Origin: Flammeovirga yaeyamensis
Lineage (GTDB): Bacteria > Bacteroidota > Bacteroidia > Cytophagales > Flammeovirgaceae
Reading direction: 5' to 3'
Assembly: GCF_018736045.1 (NCBI RefSeq)
Contig: NZ_CP076132.1
Location: 4,506,001-4,570,000, forward strand
DNA length: 64,000 nt
Below, one piece after another: positions 17,566-26,060 of this stretch. How positions within the stretch are numbered: the first letter of the stretch is position 1; each line of letters begins with the position of its first letter. The notes beneath the pieces were generated by a model, which was not told the origin of the DNA, made no database searches, and saw only the letters and a program-made list of their open reading frames with translations. Position numbers and translations under genes: made by a program.

Positions 17566-19770
17566 TTAATCCACCCAATGAAGTACGTCTTTGATCACAC
17601 TCCAATGTTCTTTCCTTCTTAACTGATCATCACCTAAGATCCAATAATCATAGAAACGATCGATAGTACCGTCTCTTTTATTTACCTCAATCCAGTTAGA
17701 AACAAAGCTTGTCATGGCCTCATCATTATTTCCTATTGGATAAGCTAATGGCAATGTTATTTTATAAGGTAAAGGATTAGCTATTTGATATTCTGGATGA
17801 AGTAATGTTAAAGCTGCACCTCTTTCAGCACTTGTCAGTAATCCATCTAAAGCAGGAATACTATCCTCAATATCATAAAAGAACTGATTGACGGAATCTA
17901 ACCTCACCCCTGTCGCATTAGGGAAGTATTTGATAAACTTATCGGCTACATCTTTTCTTTCGAAATAACCGATTCTGAAGGAATCTAATGCCGCTGTTGT
18001 TTCAAACTGTTTGAAATGATCATCCTGATCTTTAACTACCAACGCCATGGTAACATCAAGATATGGATTAGAAAACGATAACTCTGCAGAGTATTGTGTG
18101 GACATAAATATATCTGACATAACGATATCAAAATGATCGTTTTTAAGCTCCACTGGCATATGTCCAACAGTTATTGGTACAAATTCTAGTTCAACTTCCA
18201 AAGCAGATCCTAACTCGTGAGCCATATCAATACCGAAACCAACTAACTCTCCTTCTTCATTAAAATAACTGAATGGGATTTCGTCTTCATAAAAACCAAC
18301 TCTGATTTTCCCTCTTCTTTTCACTCTATCCAAAACACTTTCATTTTCTAAAAGCGGATCTGGATTAGGTGTCGACTTTTCTATTACTGTAAAAGGTACC
18401 AACTTATGAATAAGTTGCATATTGGAGATCACTTTATCGTTCTGATAAGCATCTTTTAAAGAATACCCTAAGAAAATACGAAGTGGTATTAAAGTCACAA
18501 AAAATAAACCTACAGTAGTGGTAAGTCCAAAAACTATTTTTCTCTTTTTTACTTTAAAAAATCCATAAGTTGAAGATAGTGTTAAAATAGTGAGTGTAAT
18601 TAAATGCATTGCGCCTAATACTACTCTAACTCTATCTGTGAATACCGTAGATACCACAAATAATTGGAACATATCTTTAGGTATCTTGAGTAGATCTAGC
18701 ATAAAAGGAATACCGGTTACAGGGGCTACAAAACTACTTAATAGAGTTGCTCCCATAAACATAGGGTAATCTTTTAAGGATATACCACTTCCTATGAACC
18801 ATGAAGCAAATGGAACGAAGACGAAAATACATAAAGTACCCAAGTTCGGGAATGGGTATGCTAATGGCATTAAAATATCTATACCTGCGTTATTCTCTTC
18901 AGAATTTAAATCGTATTCCTCAAAAAGCTCTTTGATGTCTTCGATAAGCTGAGGTAAAACAACAATGATTTTACCTGTCGCAAAAATGGTAATTAATGTA
19001 GCCTTGGTGTACTTGAAAATATCCTTATACTTAAATGGTGTACAAGCAGAAATTAGCATTGGTAACACCCAAAAACACATGATTACTACAGCAACAATAT
19101 AGGTAAGCAAATAGGCTTGCATTTTACCGAGTTCATCCAATGTCATGGTACCCGCAGTACTTGCTGCTATGGCAAAAACACCTGCCGGAGTAAGCTTTAC
19201 TACTAATTTATTTACTTGGTTTAGTGCTTTATTGAAAGCATCTAAACTATGTAATAACATATCCTTGTCTTTTCCTTTGATCTGCATCACTCCAATACCT
19301 ACTAGAATACTGAATAGTACTACTGCAGGAACTTTACTTGATGATAAAGAGAAAAAAGGATTAGCAGGAATGTATAATTCTAAAAAATCCAATTCTGGGG
19401 CTGGTGCTACAAAACTTGAGCTAAAGAAGTTCGCTGACTTCCATTCTGGAAAGGCTAAAGGTAAAATCATGACTACCGTTAAACCAATAGCCAACAAAAT
19501 TGAGAGGAAACGAATTCCTTGTATAATAAGCTTTCTACCATCATCTAACGATAATCTACCAATATTAACGATGAGAGAGAAAACAATATACGGTAATACC
19601 GTCATTTGAAGCAACCCGATGAAGGCATCTCCAACAATTGCTAAATGCTTACAATATTCTCCAAAAAATAAACCTGTTGCTATTCCAATAAATAAACCAA
19701 TGAGGATTTTAGTGGATAACGTCATTGGCTTTTTCTCACCTTCTTTGTTTGGGGATGTAGATTTCGACAT
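17566..19770 (-). CDS. DAACS (SLC1-type) symporter fused to a periplasmic solute-binding domain
   Basis: A 734-residue fusion. Residues ~15-395 follow the SLC1/GltP topology. An extra transmembrane helix (~410-432, KIVFGLTTTVGLFFVTLIPL) would carry the C-terminus to the periplasm. There, residues ~485-725 form an SBP_bac_3-like domain (GKIRVGFYEDEIPFSYFNEE, VGFGIDMAHELG, DIVMSDIFMSTQYSAELSFS). Key transporter motifs are changed: the HP1 serine-rich motif reads ATGKIIVVLP, the TM7 NMDGT motif reads FPNLGT, and the TM8 DxxRTxxNxxGD motif reads TDRVRVVLGAMH. By family knowledge it should move or sense amino or dicarboxylic acids. The changed residues make the coupling and substrate uncertain. 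A canonical paralogue lies directly upstream. Confidence 0.85.
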   Translation of the reverse strand: MSKSTSPNKEGEKKPMTLSTKILIGLFIGIATGLFFGEYCKHLAIVGDAFIGLLQMTVLPYIVFSLIVNIGRLSLDDGRKLIIQGIRFLSILLAIGLTVVMILPLAFPEWKSANFFSSSFVAPAPELDFLELYIPANPFFSLSSSKVPAVVLFSILVGIGVMQIKGKDKDMLLHSLDAFNKALNQVNKLVVKLTPAGVFAIAASTAGTMTLDELGKMQAYLLTYIVAVVIMCFWVLPMLISACTPFKYKDIFKYTKATLITIFATGKIIVVLPQLIEDIKELFEEYDLNSEENNAGIDILMPLAYPFPNLGTLCIFVFVPFASWFIGSGISLKDYPMFMGATLLSSFVAPVTGIPFMLDLLKIPKDMFQLFVVSTVFTDRVRVVLGAMHLITLTILTLSSTYGFFKVKKRKIVFGLTTTVGLFFVTLIPLRIFLGYSLKDAYQNDKVISNMQLIHKLVPFTVIEKSTPNPDPLLENESVLDRVKRRGKIRVGFYEDEIPFSYFNEEGELVGFGIDMAHELGSALEVELEFVPITVGHMPVELKNDHFDIVMSDIFMSTQYSAELSFSNPYLDVTMALVVKDQDDHFKQFETTAALDSFRIGYFERKDVADKFIKYFPNATGVRLDSVNQFFYDIEDSIPALDGLLTSAERGAALTLLHPEYQIANPLPYKITLPLAYPIGNNDEAMTSFVSNWIEVNKRDGTIDRFYDYWILGDDQLRRKEHWSVIKDVLHWVD

Positions 19771-19905
19771 ATAATTGACAAGTAGATTATTAGTTGATCC
19801 CTCAATTTAGTAGTTCTAATGTAAATTGTTTCAAACTAAATCGAATTATCTTATAAAGAATTCGGGATATAGATCAAAAAGTATCATCTATTAAATAGTA
19901 TTTAA

Positions 19906-19943
19906 TAAAATAAGGGTGTCGAAATAATTTATCGACACCCTTA
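19906..19943 (-). terminator. Terminator of the canonical DAACS gene
   Basis: A perfect 12-bp inverted repeat TAAGGGTGTCGA/TCGACACCCTTA with a 9-nt loop, followed on the minus strand by TTTTATT. It separates the two symporter genes, so they are not one operon. Confidence 0.85.
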
Positions 19944-20018
19944 CCATAAATGTTCATCAATTTATTAGGCTTTAAATATGCAATTGATAAACTAAACTTA
20001 TGTTGTAATACTACTTAT

Positions 20019-21263
20019 TTATGCTGCTTTTGTATTTACTTCTTTGATGTCATCTGTAGATGAATCTAAATTTTCCATAATTACAGCACAAGATGCATCC
20101 CCTGTGATATTTACAGCCGTTCTGAACATGTCAAATATTCTGTCTACACCAAAAATTAAAGGAAGAGCTTCAACAGGAATATTTACAGCCATTAAAACCG
20201 CAACAGAAAGTAATGTTGGGCCTGGTACTCCAGCTGTACCTACTGCTCCTAAAACAGAAACGATAGCAATGGCTATGTATTCACTAAAGCCTAATTCCAT
20301 ACCATATAACTGTGCAAAAAATATGGCAACCATAGGATTAAAAACAGCATTTCCTGCCATATTCACCGTTGCACCTAATGGAAGTACAAATGAAGAAATA
20401 GATTTCTTTACTCCCATATTTTCACATGCCTTGTAATTTAATGGCAATGTAGCCAAAGAGGAGGCAGACGATACCGCAAATACTTGTGGCGTCATCATCT
20501 CTTTGAAGAACTTAATTGCTGATACTTTACTTAACCATTGTACCAATAACCCAAAAACAGGGAAAGTCACAATCAGCAAAGCAAGCATGTAAAGTATAAA
20601 TAACTGTCCAATACTTGACAAGACATCGAAACCAAAGGTTCCTACAGCATCAGCCATTAAAGCCAATACACCAAAAGGAGCAATCCACATTACTTTGATG
20701 ATCATCCAAGTAAGAACATCATTCACTCCTTCTATAAATTTAGTCACTAAATCTCTTTTTTCATTAGGTAGCTTACCAACTCCTACACCAAAGAATAAAG
20801 CAAAAACAATAATAGGTAAAACCTCACCTTTACTAAGGGAAAAGAAAGGGTTGGCTGGAATGGCTCCAAGTAATGTATCCCAAAAGCCAGCAACATCTCC
20901 TCTATCTTTTAAAGAGGCATCTGTAATACCTTGCGCTAGATTAGAGATATCCAATCCAGCTCCTGGCTCGAATATCATTGGAAATAATATACCAAAGAAC
21001 ACTGCTATAAATGAGGTAACCCCAAAATAGACAAATGTTAAAGTACCAATTTTACCTGCATTTTTAGATTGTCCCAATGCTTGTGCTCCCATAATAATTG
21101 AAAAAAACACCAATGGAATCACTAGCATGGATAGTAGTTTTATAAAGATCTGACCTATTGGTGCTATGACAGATACGTCTTCACCGAAAACGTACCCCAA
21201 AGCTGCCCCTAAAATCATCGCGATCAAAATGGCAATACCTAGGTCGATTTTAAAGAATTTCAT
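20019..21263 (-). CDS. Dicarboxylate/amino acid:cation symporter
   Basis: A 414-residue SLC1/DAACS carrier of the inner membrane. The ATG at 21263 (KFFKIDLGIAILIAMILG) is preferred over an upstream in-frame ATG that would add 28 unusual residues. Hallmarks are intact: HP1 SSASSLATLP (~267), TM7 PLGATVNMAGNA (~300), HP2 GTAGVPGPT (~341) and TM8 DMFRTAVNITGD (~380). NMAGN replaces the usual NMDGT, as in some neutral amino-acid carriers. It should couple uptake of an amino or dicarboxylic acid to Na+ or H+. It has its own terminator downstream. Confidence 0.9.
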   Translation of the reverse strand: MKFFKIDLGIAILIAMILGAALGYVFGEDVSVIAPIGQIFIKLLSMLVIPLVFFSIIMGAQALGQSKNAGKIGTLTFVYFGVTSFIAVFFGILFPMIFEPGAGLDISNLAQGITDASLKDRGDVAGFWDTLLGAIPANPFFSLSKGEVLPIIVFALFFGVGVGKLPNEKRDLVTKFIEGVNDVLTWMIIKVMWIAPFGVLALMADAVGTFGFDVLSSIGQLFILYMLALLIVTFPVFGLLVQWLSKVSAIKFFKEMMTPQVFAVSSASSLATLPLNYKACENMGVKKSISSFVLPLGATVNMAGNAVFNPMVAIFFAQLYGMELGFSEYIAIAIVSVLGAVGTAGVPGPTLLSVAVLMAVNIPVEALPLIFGVDRIFDMFRTAVNITGDASCAVIMENLDSSTDDIKEVNTKAA

Positions 21264-21330
21264 ATATGTAGTTAATATGTGATTATAATGAGTTGCAAAG
21301 TTAATGTATATATCCTCAAAAAAAAGGCAT

Positions 21331-21362
21331 AAAAAAAACCCCATCACTTAAAGTAATAGGGT
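21331..21362 (-). terminator. Terminator of the small lipoprotein gene
   Basis: On the minus strand ACCCTATTACTT pairs with AAGTGATGGGGT (12 bp with two G-U) and is followed by eight T. Confidence 0.85.
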
Positions 21363-21400
21363 CTTATTTCAATAAGGTCATTCCTTACAGTCAAAACTTA

Positions 21401-21808
21401 TTATTGCTTGTTGAAGACGTAAGTATAGTTTCTTTCTGTACCTTTTGGTCTTGCAGACGAAGTGTCATCTGTTTTGATTAAAGTAATTGTTGCAGCAGAA
21501 GTAGAGCTACTTACACTACCTTCAGTCCAAAGAGAATTGAAAGTTTCATAAGTGTGATCACCATCTGTTAATGCTGGCATTAAAGTAGTTTCTCCAATAC
21601 CAGATAAAGTTACTTTGTCAGAATGTAACACCATAGTAATAGTTACTGACGGAGCAGTTTCACCTTCAGGATACGTAATACTTGCAGAAGTATAAGTAGT
21701 TGAAGTTGGAGCCGGATCAGGATCATCATTGCCACCACAGCTAGATACTGATACCATTAAACCAATTAGTGAAATTACCAATAGTGCGTTTTTCCAAATG
21801 TTTTTCAT
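21401..21808 (-). CDS. Hypothetical lipoprotein
   Basis: A 135-residue protein with a clear lipoprotein signal: LLVISLIGLMVSVSSC with Cys 24, followed by GGNDDPDPAP, the acidic tail seen in many Bacteroidota surface lipoproteins. The mature domain is Thr/Ser-rich and probably all-beta. I do not recognise a family. It has its own terminator and a separate upstream region, so it is likely a single-gene unit. Confidence 0.65.
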   Translation of the reverse strand: MKNIWKNALLVISLIGLMVSVSSCGGNDDPDPAPTSTTYTSASITYPEGETAPSVTITMVLHSDKVTLSGIGETTLMPALTDGDHTYETFNSLWTEGSVSSSTSAATITLIKTDDTSSARPKGTERNYTYVFNKQ

Positions 21809-21890
21809 TACAATTTTTTTTTAAGTTTTAGAATGTAATAGAGACAATTGAAATAAGGAGACCGACTGATAGCAAATATACTAAATCATA

Positions 21891-22508
21891 TCAGAATTTA
21901 TAACTTTCTATAGAAATTATTTCATTACATATCTCATATTCATACTTTTGATTACTGCAGATAATCAATAGTTTATTCTGTTTTACTTTCTCTAACCAAT
22001 TTTGATACCATTTGATATTATTGGCGTCTAAATTGGACGTAGGCTCATCTAAAAGTAAAATTTCACCCTCTGTAAAGAAGGCTAGTGCTAGTTTTAACTT
22101 CTGTTTCATCCCCGATGAAAAGTCCTGTACTTGCTTATATTTCGACTTTTCAAATCCCAGAATATCAATAATTTCTTTTTTCGTTTTTGTTCCTTTCTTT
22201 AAGGAAAAATGAAAATCAAGATGCTCTTCTAAAGTAAATTCTTCTATTAATTCTGTGTAAGGACCTGCAATTGAAAGTACTTTCCAAATATCATCTACTG
22301 CAATCTTTTTCCCTTTTTGGTCATAATAATTGATTTGACCTTTTGAGGGATCATTAATCCCTGCCAAAATCCTTAGAAAAGTAGACTTACCACTACCATT
22401 CCCTCCAGTGATAGCGTAAATTTTGTCTTGAACAAAAGAATAATTGATATCTCTAAATATCCATTCTCTTGCAAATCGTTTTCCTAAACTTGATAATTCT
22501 ATTTTCAT
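21891..22508 (-). CDS. ABC transporter ATP-binding protein (CcmA-like)
   Basis: A 205-residue stand-alone ATPase with Walker A GGNGSGKST (~35-43), signature FSSGMKQK (~129) and Walker B ILLLDEPTSNLD (~150). The H-switch position reads SNQ where most ABC ATPases have SHD, so the catalytic-cycle His is missing. It follows lpxA by 65 bp, with a terminator-like hairpin between, and no permease gene is adjacent. In Bacteroidota a gene of this type often sits next to lpxA. Its role, whether transport or non-transport, cannot be decided here. Confidence 0.8.
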   Translation of the reverse strand: MKIELSSLGKRFAREWIFRDINYSFVQDKIYAITGGNGSGKSTFLRILAGINDPSKGQINYYDQKGKKIAVDDIWKVLSIAGPYTELIEEFTLEEHLDFHFSLKKGTKTKKEIIDILGFEKSKYKQVQDFSSGMKQKLKLALAFFTEGEILLLDEPTSNLDANNIKWYQNWLEKVKQNKLLIICSNQKYEYEICNEIISIESYKF

Positions 22509-22510
22509 CT

Positions 22511-22554
22511 TATAAAAAACAAAACCATCTTTCCTTTAATAGAAAAGATGGTTT
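22511..22554 (-). terminator. Terminator after lpxA
   Basis: An 11-bp perfect stem AAACCATCTTT/AAAGATGGTTT; on the minus strand it is followed by TTTTGTTTTTTAT. It lies just before the ABC ATPase start codon, so the ATPase may be expressed by read-through or from its own start. Confidence 0.7.
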
Positions 22555-22573
22555 CAATATAAACATATAAATG

Positions 22574-23368
22574 TTAGTATCCTTTGATGATGCCTCTCTC
22601 AGAGTTTTTAAGGAACTCTAGAATTGAATCTCTTTCTTCCGAAGAAACAAACTCCTCTTCCATTGTTCTAGTTGCTTCTGCAATAGTAAATCCTCTTGTG
22701 TAGATTAAGCGGTACATTTCATGAATTTCTTGTAAAGATTCACTCTCATACCCTCTTCTTCTAAGACCTACCGAGTTAATACCACAATAGCTTAGCGGCT
22801 CTCTTGCTGCTTTTACAAATGGAGGAACATCTTTTCTTACTAAAGAACCACCAGCAATAAATGCATGGGCCCCTATTTTCACAAATTGATGAACAGCTGC
22901 AGTTCCAGCAATGATTACATGATCAGCAATCTCGACGTGGCCTGCGATCTGTGTAGAGTTAGATAAAATACAATTATCTCCCATGATTACATCATGAGCG
23001 ATATGAACGTAAGCCATCAACATACAATTGCTACCTACAACTGTTTTCATTTTATCTGTAGTACCTCTACTCACAGTCACACATTCTCTTAAAACCGTGT
23101 TATCGCCAATATAGGTAAGTGTTTGTTCTCCTTTAAATTTCAAGTCCTGAGGAATACCAGAAATACATGCACCTGGAAAAACTTTTACATTTTTTCCGAT
23201 ACGTGCTCCGTCCATAATTACCGCATTAGGACCAATCCATGTTCCTTCACCAATTTCTACATCCCCTTGGATAGTGGCAAAAGGTTCTACGATCACCCCT
23301 TCTGCAATTTTTGCATCAGGATGGATATTGGTCATCGGATATTTCTCAGCGTAAGGATTTTTCGACAT
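22574..23368 (-). CDS. lpxA: Acyl-ACP--UDP-N-acetylglucosamine O-acyltransferase
   Basis: A 264-residue left-handed beta-helix acyltransferase with regular hexapeptide repeats (IHPDAKIAEGVIVEPFATI). The catalytic His lies in AYVHIAHDVIMGDNC, and the C-terminal helical domain contains SLVRKDVPPFVKAAREP and GINSVGLRRRGY. It catalyses the first step of lipid A synthesis in the cytoplasm, 3-O-acylation of UDP-GlcNAc. The ATG at 23368 is used; a second Met at codon 12 (TNIHPDAKI) is a possible alternative start. It is downstream of lpxC-fabZ in the lipid A operon. Confidence 0.96.
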   Translation of the reverse strand: MSKNPYAEKYPMTNIHPDAKIAEGVIVEPFATIQGDVEIGEGTWIGPNAVIMDGARIGKNVKVFPGACISGIPQDLKFKGEQTLTYIGDNTVLRECVTVSRGTTDKMKTVVGSNCMLMAYVHIAHDVIMGDNCILSNSTQIAGHVEIADHVIIAGTAAVHQFVKIGAHAFIAGGSLVRKDVPPFVKAAREPLSYCGINSVGLRRRGYESESLQEIHEMYRLIYTRGFTIAEATRTMEEEFVSSEERDSILEFLKNSERGIIKGY

Positions 23369-23410
23369 CGTTTATATCTAGATCAGTGACTCCATCAAAT
23401 AAATTGAAGG

Positions 23411-23447
23411 AAGGATGGGTAGATTGTAAATCAATCTACTCATCCTT
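23411..23447 (-). terminator. Intercistronic hairpin between lpxC-fabZ and lpxA
   Basis: A 15-bp stem with one mismatch or wobble: AAGGATGGGTAGATT against AATCTACTCATCCTT, with a 7-nt loop. It begins 9 bp after the lpxC-fabZ stop codon. There is no clear T-run, so it may be a processing or attenuation site, not a full stop. Confidence 0.5.
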
Positions 23448-23455
23448 TAATATTT

Positions 23456-24859
23456 TTAAGCGTTATTATCTTTTTTTACTAAAGATGCTGTCATAATTGC
23501 TTCTGTAACCAGTTTATCACCCACATAAGCTTGACCTTTCATCTTTGCGATACCTCTACGAATAGGCATCAATAATTCACATTTGATAACCAATGTATCT
23601 CCTGGAACTACCATTCTTCTGAACTTACACTCTTCTACACCAACAAAGTAAGTCCAGTAATTTGCAGGATTATCCACAGAGTTCAATACTAGAATTCCTC
23701 CTGTTTGTCCCATTGCTTCAATTTGAAGTACACCCGGCATAACTGGGTTGCTTGGGAAATGTCCCATAAAGAATTCCTCGTTGATCGTTACATTTTTCAC
23801 ACCAATAACATACTTATCAGTAATCTCTGTAATCTTATCAACTAATCTAAATGGATACCTGTGTGGTAGTAACTCCTCAATTTGATTAATATCATATATT
23901 GGAGCTTGAAGAGGATCGTAAGTAGGTACATTTTTACGAGCTGATTTCAACATCAAACTCTTTAATTTTCTAGCGAAAGCTACGTTGGCAGCGTGACCTG
24001 GACGAGCCGCTAAAATTTGACCTTTAATTGGTCTACCTACTAATGCTAAATCACCTACCATGTCTAACAATTTATGACGTGCAGGTTCATTAGGGTGACG
24101 TAACTCTACGTTATTCAAAATACCTTCTTCAGCAACTTCTACTGATGGCAATTCAAACAACTCAGCTAAATCGTCTAAAGTTTCTTGATTTACTACTTGA
24201 TCAACAACAACAATGGCATTATTAAAGTTACCACCTTTAATAAGGTTGGCTTTTCTTAATGCCTCTACTTCATGTAAGAAACAGAAAGTTCTTGATGATG
24301 CAATTTCTGCAGCAAAATCTTCTATATTATTTAAAGCAGCATGCTGAGACCCAAGTACTGGAGAGTTATAATCTACCATTACAGTTAAACGGTAATCGTT
24401 TAATGGTAATGCAGCAATTTCTACTTTTCTATCATCTTCCTTATAGAATACTCCTTCTGGAACTTCAAAGAAGTTACGCAAGCTTTGTTGCTCTTCTAAG
24501 CCTACTTCCATTAAAGCTTCTACAAATTTAATAGAACTTCCTTCCATAATTGGTGGTTCTGGACCATCAATTTGGATCAAAACATTATCAATTTGTAATC
24601 CAACTAGAGCTGCTAAAACGTGCTCAACAGTATTTACTCTTGCTCCATCTTGTTCAATTGTAGTTCCGCGAGAAACATCTACTACATTGTCTACATCACA
24701 ATCCACTGTTGGCTGACCTTCGATGTCAACTCTTTGAAATTTGTAACCGTGATTTTCTTCCGCAGGTAAAAATACCATTTTACTAATGGCTCCTGTATGA
24801 ATACCAACACCTTCTACGGTCACTGGCTCTTTAATTGTATGCTGTTTTGTATACATCAT
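23456..24859 (-). CDS. lpxC-fabZ: Bifunctional UDP-3-O-acyl-GlcNAc deacetylase / 3-hydroxyacyl-ACP dehydratase
   Basis: A 467-residue fusion typical of Bacteroidota. Residues ~1-310 are LpxC with zinc-site elements TVEHVLAALVGLQIDN and RHKLLDMVGDLALVG, plus PPIMEGSS and GHAANVAFA. Residues ~325-467 are FabZ with LLPHRYPFRLVD and the hot-dog active site GHFPSNPVMPGVLQIEAMGQ. LpxC commits UDP-acyl-GlcNAc to lipid A; FabZ dehydrates 3-hydroxyacyl-ACP in fatty acid synthesis. The two activities compete for the same hydroxyacyl-ACP pool, so fusion gives fixed stoichiometry. Two Met codons start the protein; I use the first. Cytoplasmic. Confidence 0.96.
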   Translation of the reverse strand: MMYTKQHTIKEPVTVEGVGIHTGAISKMVFLPAEENHGYKFQRVDIEGQPTVDCDVDNVVDVSRGTTIEQDGARVNTVEHVLAALVGLQIDNVLIQIDGPEPPIMEGSSIKFVEALMEVGLEEQQSLRNFFEVPEGVFYKEDDRKVEIAALPLNDYRLTVMVDYNSPVLGSQHAALNNIEDFAAEIASSRTFCFLHEVEALRKANLIKGGNFNNAIVVVDQVVNQETLDDLAELFELPSVEVAEEGILNNVELRHPNEPARHKLLDMVGDLALVGRPIKGQILAARPGHAANVAFARKLKSLMLKSARKNVPTYDPLQAPIYDINQIEELLPHRYPFRLVDKITEITDKYVIGVKNVTINEEFFMGHFPSNPVMPGVLQIEAMGQTGGILVLNSVDNPANYWTYFVGVEECKFRRMVVPGDTLVIKCELLMPIRRGIAKMKGQAYVGDKLVTEAIMTASLVKKDNNA

Positions 24860-24936
24860 TCAATAGGTTTAGCAACTTAAAATTGCTGAACTACTTGGTT
24901 TATTCTATTCTAATTAAGTCGGTAAAAGTTACCAGA

Positions 24937-25980
24937 CTACAAACTTAATACTTTTTTTTCAAGATCTCTTACAATTCTTTGCAACTCAGGTAGCTTCCTA
25001 TACACTGCAAAAGATTTTAAGTGCTCTATAGATGGTATTGCAGGAGAACCCATAATTCTTGTTCCAGCTTGCTCCACACCTTGAGCTAATCCTGATTGTG
25101 CTGCAATCATTGTACGATCTGCAACTTTAATATGGCCAGATACACCTACTTGACCACCTACCATACAGTTTTCTCCAATCTCACTTGATCCAGAAACACC
25201 TGTTTGTGAAGCAATCACAGTATTTGAACCAATTACTACATTGTGAGCAATTTGAATAAGGTTATCTAGTTTCACTCCCTTTTTCAAAACTGTAGATCCC
25301 ATTGTAGCTCTATCTACCACTGTATTCGCTCCAACATCAACATTATCTTCTAAAATAACATTACCAATTTGAGGAATAGTTTTATAAGTACCATCTTTTT
25401 GAGGTGCGAAACCAAAGCCATCAGAACCAATTACTGCTCCGGCTTGTAGGGTACAGTTGTTACCCAATTTAGAACCATGGCAAACTTTTACCCCTGCATA
25501 TAAGACGCAGTTATCGCCAATCTCTACACCTTCTCCAATAAATACTTGTGGGTGAATCTTAGCATTTTTACCAATTTTCACACCTTTAGATATATAAGTA
25601 AAAGCCCCAACATAAGCTGTCGCTTTATCCATTTCAACAGATTCGTCTATAAAAGCAGGTTGTTCAATACCTACCTTTGCTAAACTCAACATTCTTTGGT
25701 ACTCTGTTAATAAATCAGTAAATCCTGCATAAGCATCTTCCACTACAATCATTGCACATGGCACTTCCTGTTTTGGAACAAAAGATTTACTTACAATAAC
25801 CGCACTCACTTTAGTTGAATAAATAAATTCTTCGTATTTCATATTGGCTAAAAACGAGATGGCTCCTTCATCACCTTCTTGAATTTTAGCAATTGTAGAA
25901 ACTTTTGCATTTGCATCCCCTCCAACTACTTCACCCTGAAGTAGCATTGCAATCTGCTGTACAGTAATTTCTAATTTCAT
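24937..25980 (-). CDS. lpxD: UDP-3-O-(3-hydroxyacyl)glucosamine N-acyltransferase
   Basis: A 347-residue LpxD. It has an N-terminal uridine-binding domain (~1-100, EGAISFLANMKYEEFIYST), then a left-handed beta-helix of hexapeptide repeats. The catalytic His lies in LDNLIQIAHNVVIGSN, and the conserved GSPAIP lies near the C-terminus. It transfers the N-linked acyl chain in the third step of lipid A synthesis. The gene precedes lpxC-fabZ by 77 bp in the same orientation, matching the lpxD-lpxC/fabZ-lpxA order known from Bacteroidota. Confidence 0.96.
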   Translation of the reverse strand: MKLEITVQQIAMLLQGEVVGGDANAKVSTIAKIQEGDEGAISFLANMKYEEFIYSTKVSAVIVSKSFVPKQEVPCAMIVVEDAYAGFTDLLTEYQRMLSLAKVGIEQPAFIDESVEMDKATAYVGAFTYISKGVKIGKNAKIHPQVFIGEGVEIGDNCVLYAGVKVCHGSKLGNNCTLQAGAVIGSDGFGFAPQKDGTYKTIPQIGNVILEDNVDVGANTVVDRATMGSTVLKKGVKLDNLIQIAHNVVIGSNTVIASQTGVSGSSEIGENCMVGGQVGVSGHIKVADRTMIAAQSGLAQGVEQAGTRIMGSPAIPSIEHLKSFAVYRKLPELQRIVRDLEKKVLSL

Positions 25981-26060
25981 AATGCGGTATTGCCTCTTAT
26001 TTCTTTATCAGAATATATTAAATTTTTGATCTTTATTCGACCAACGAACAAAAAATCATG

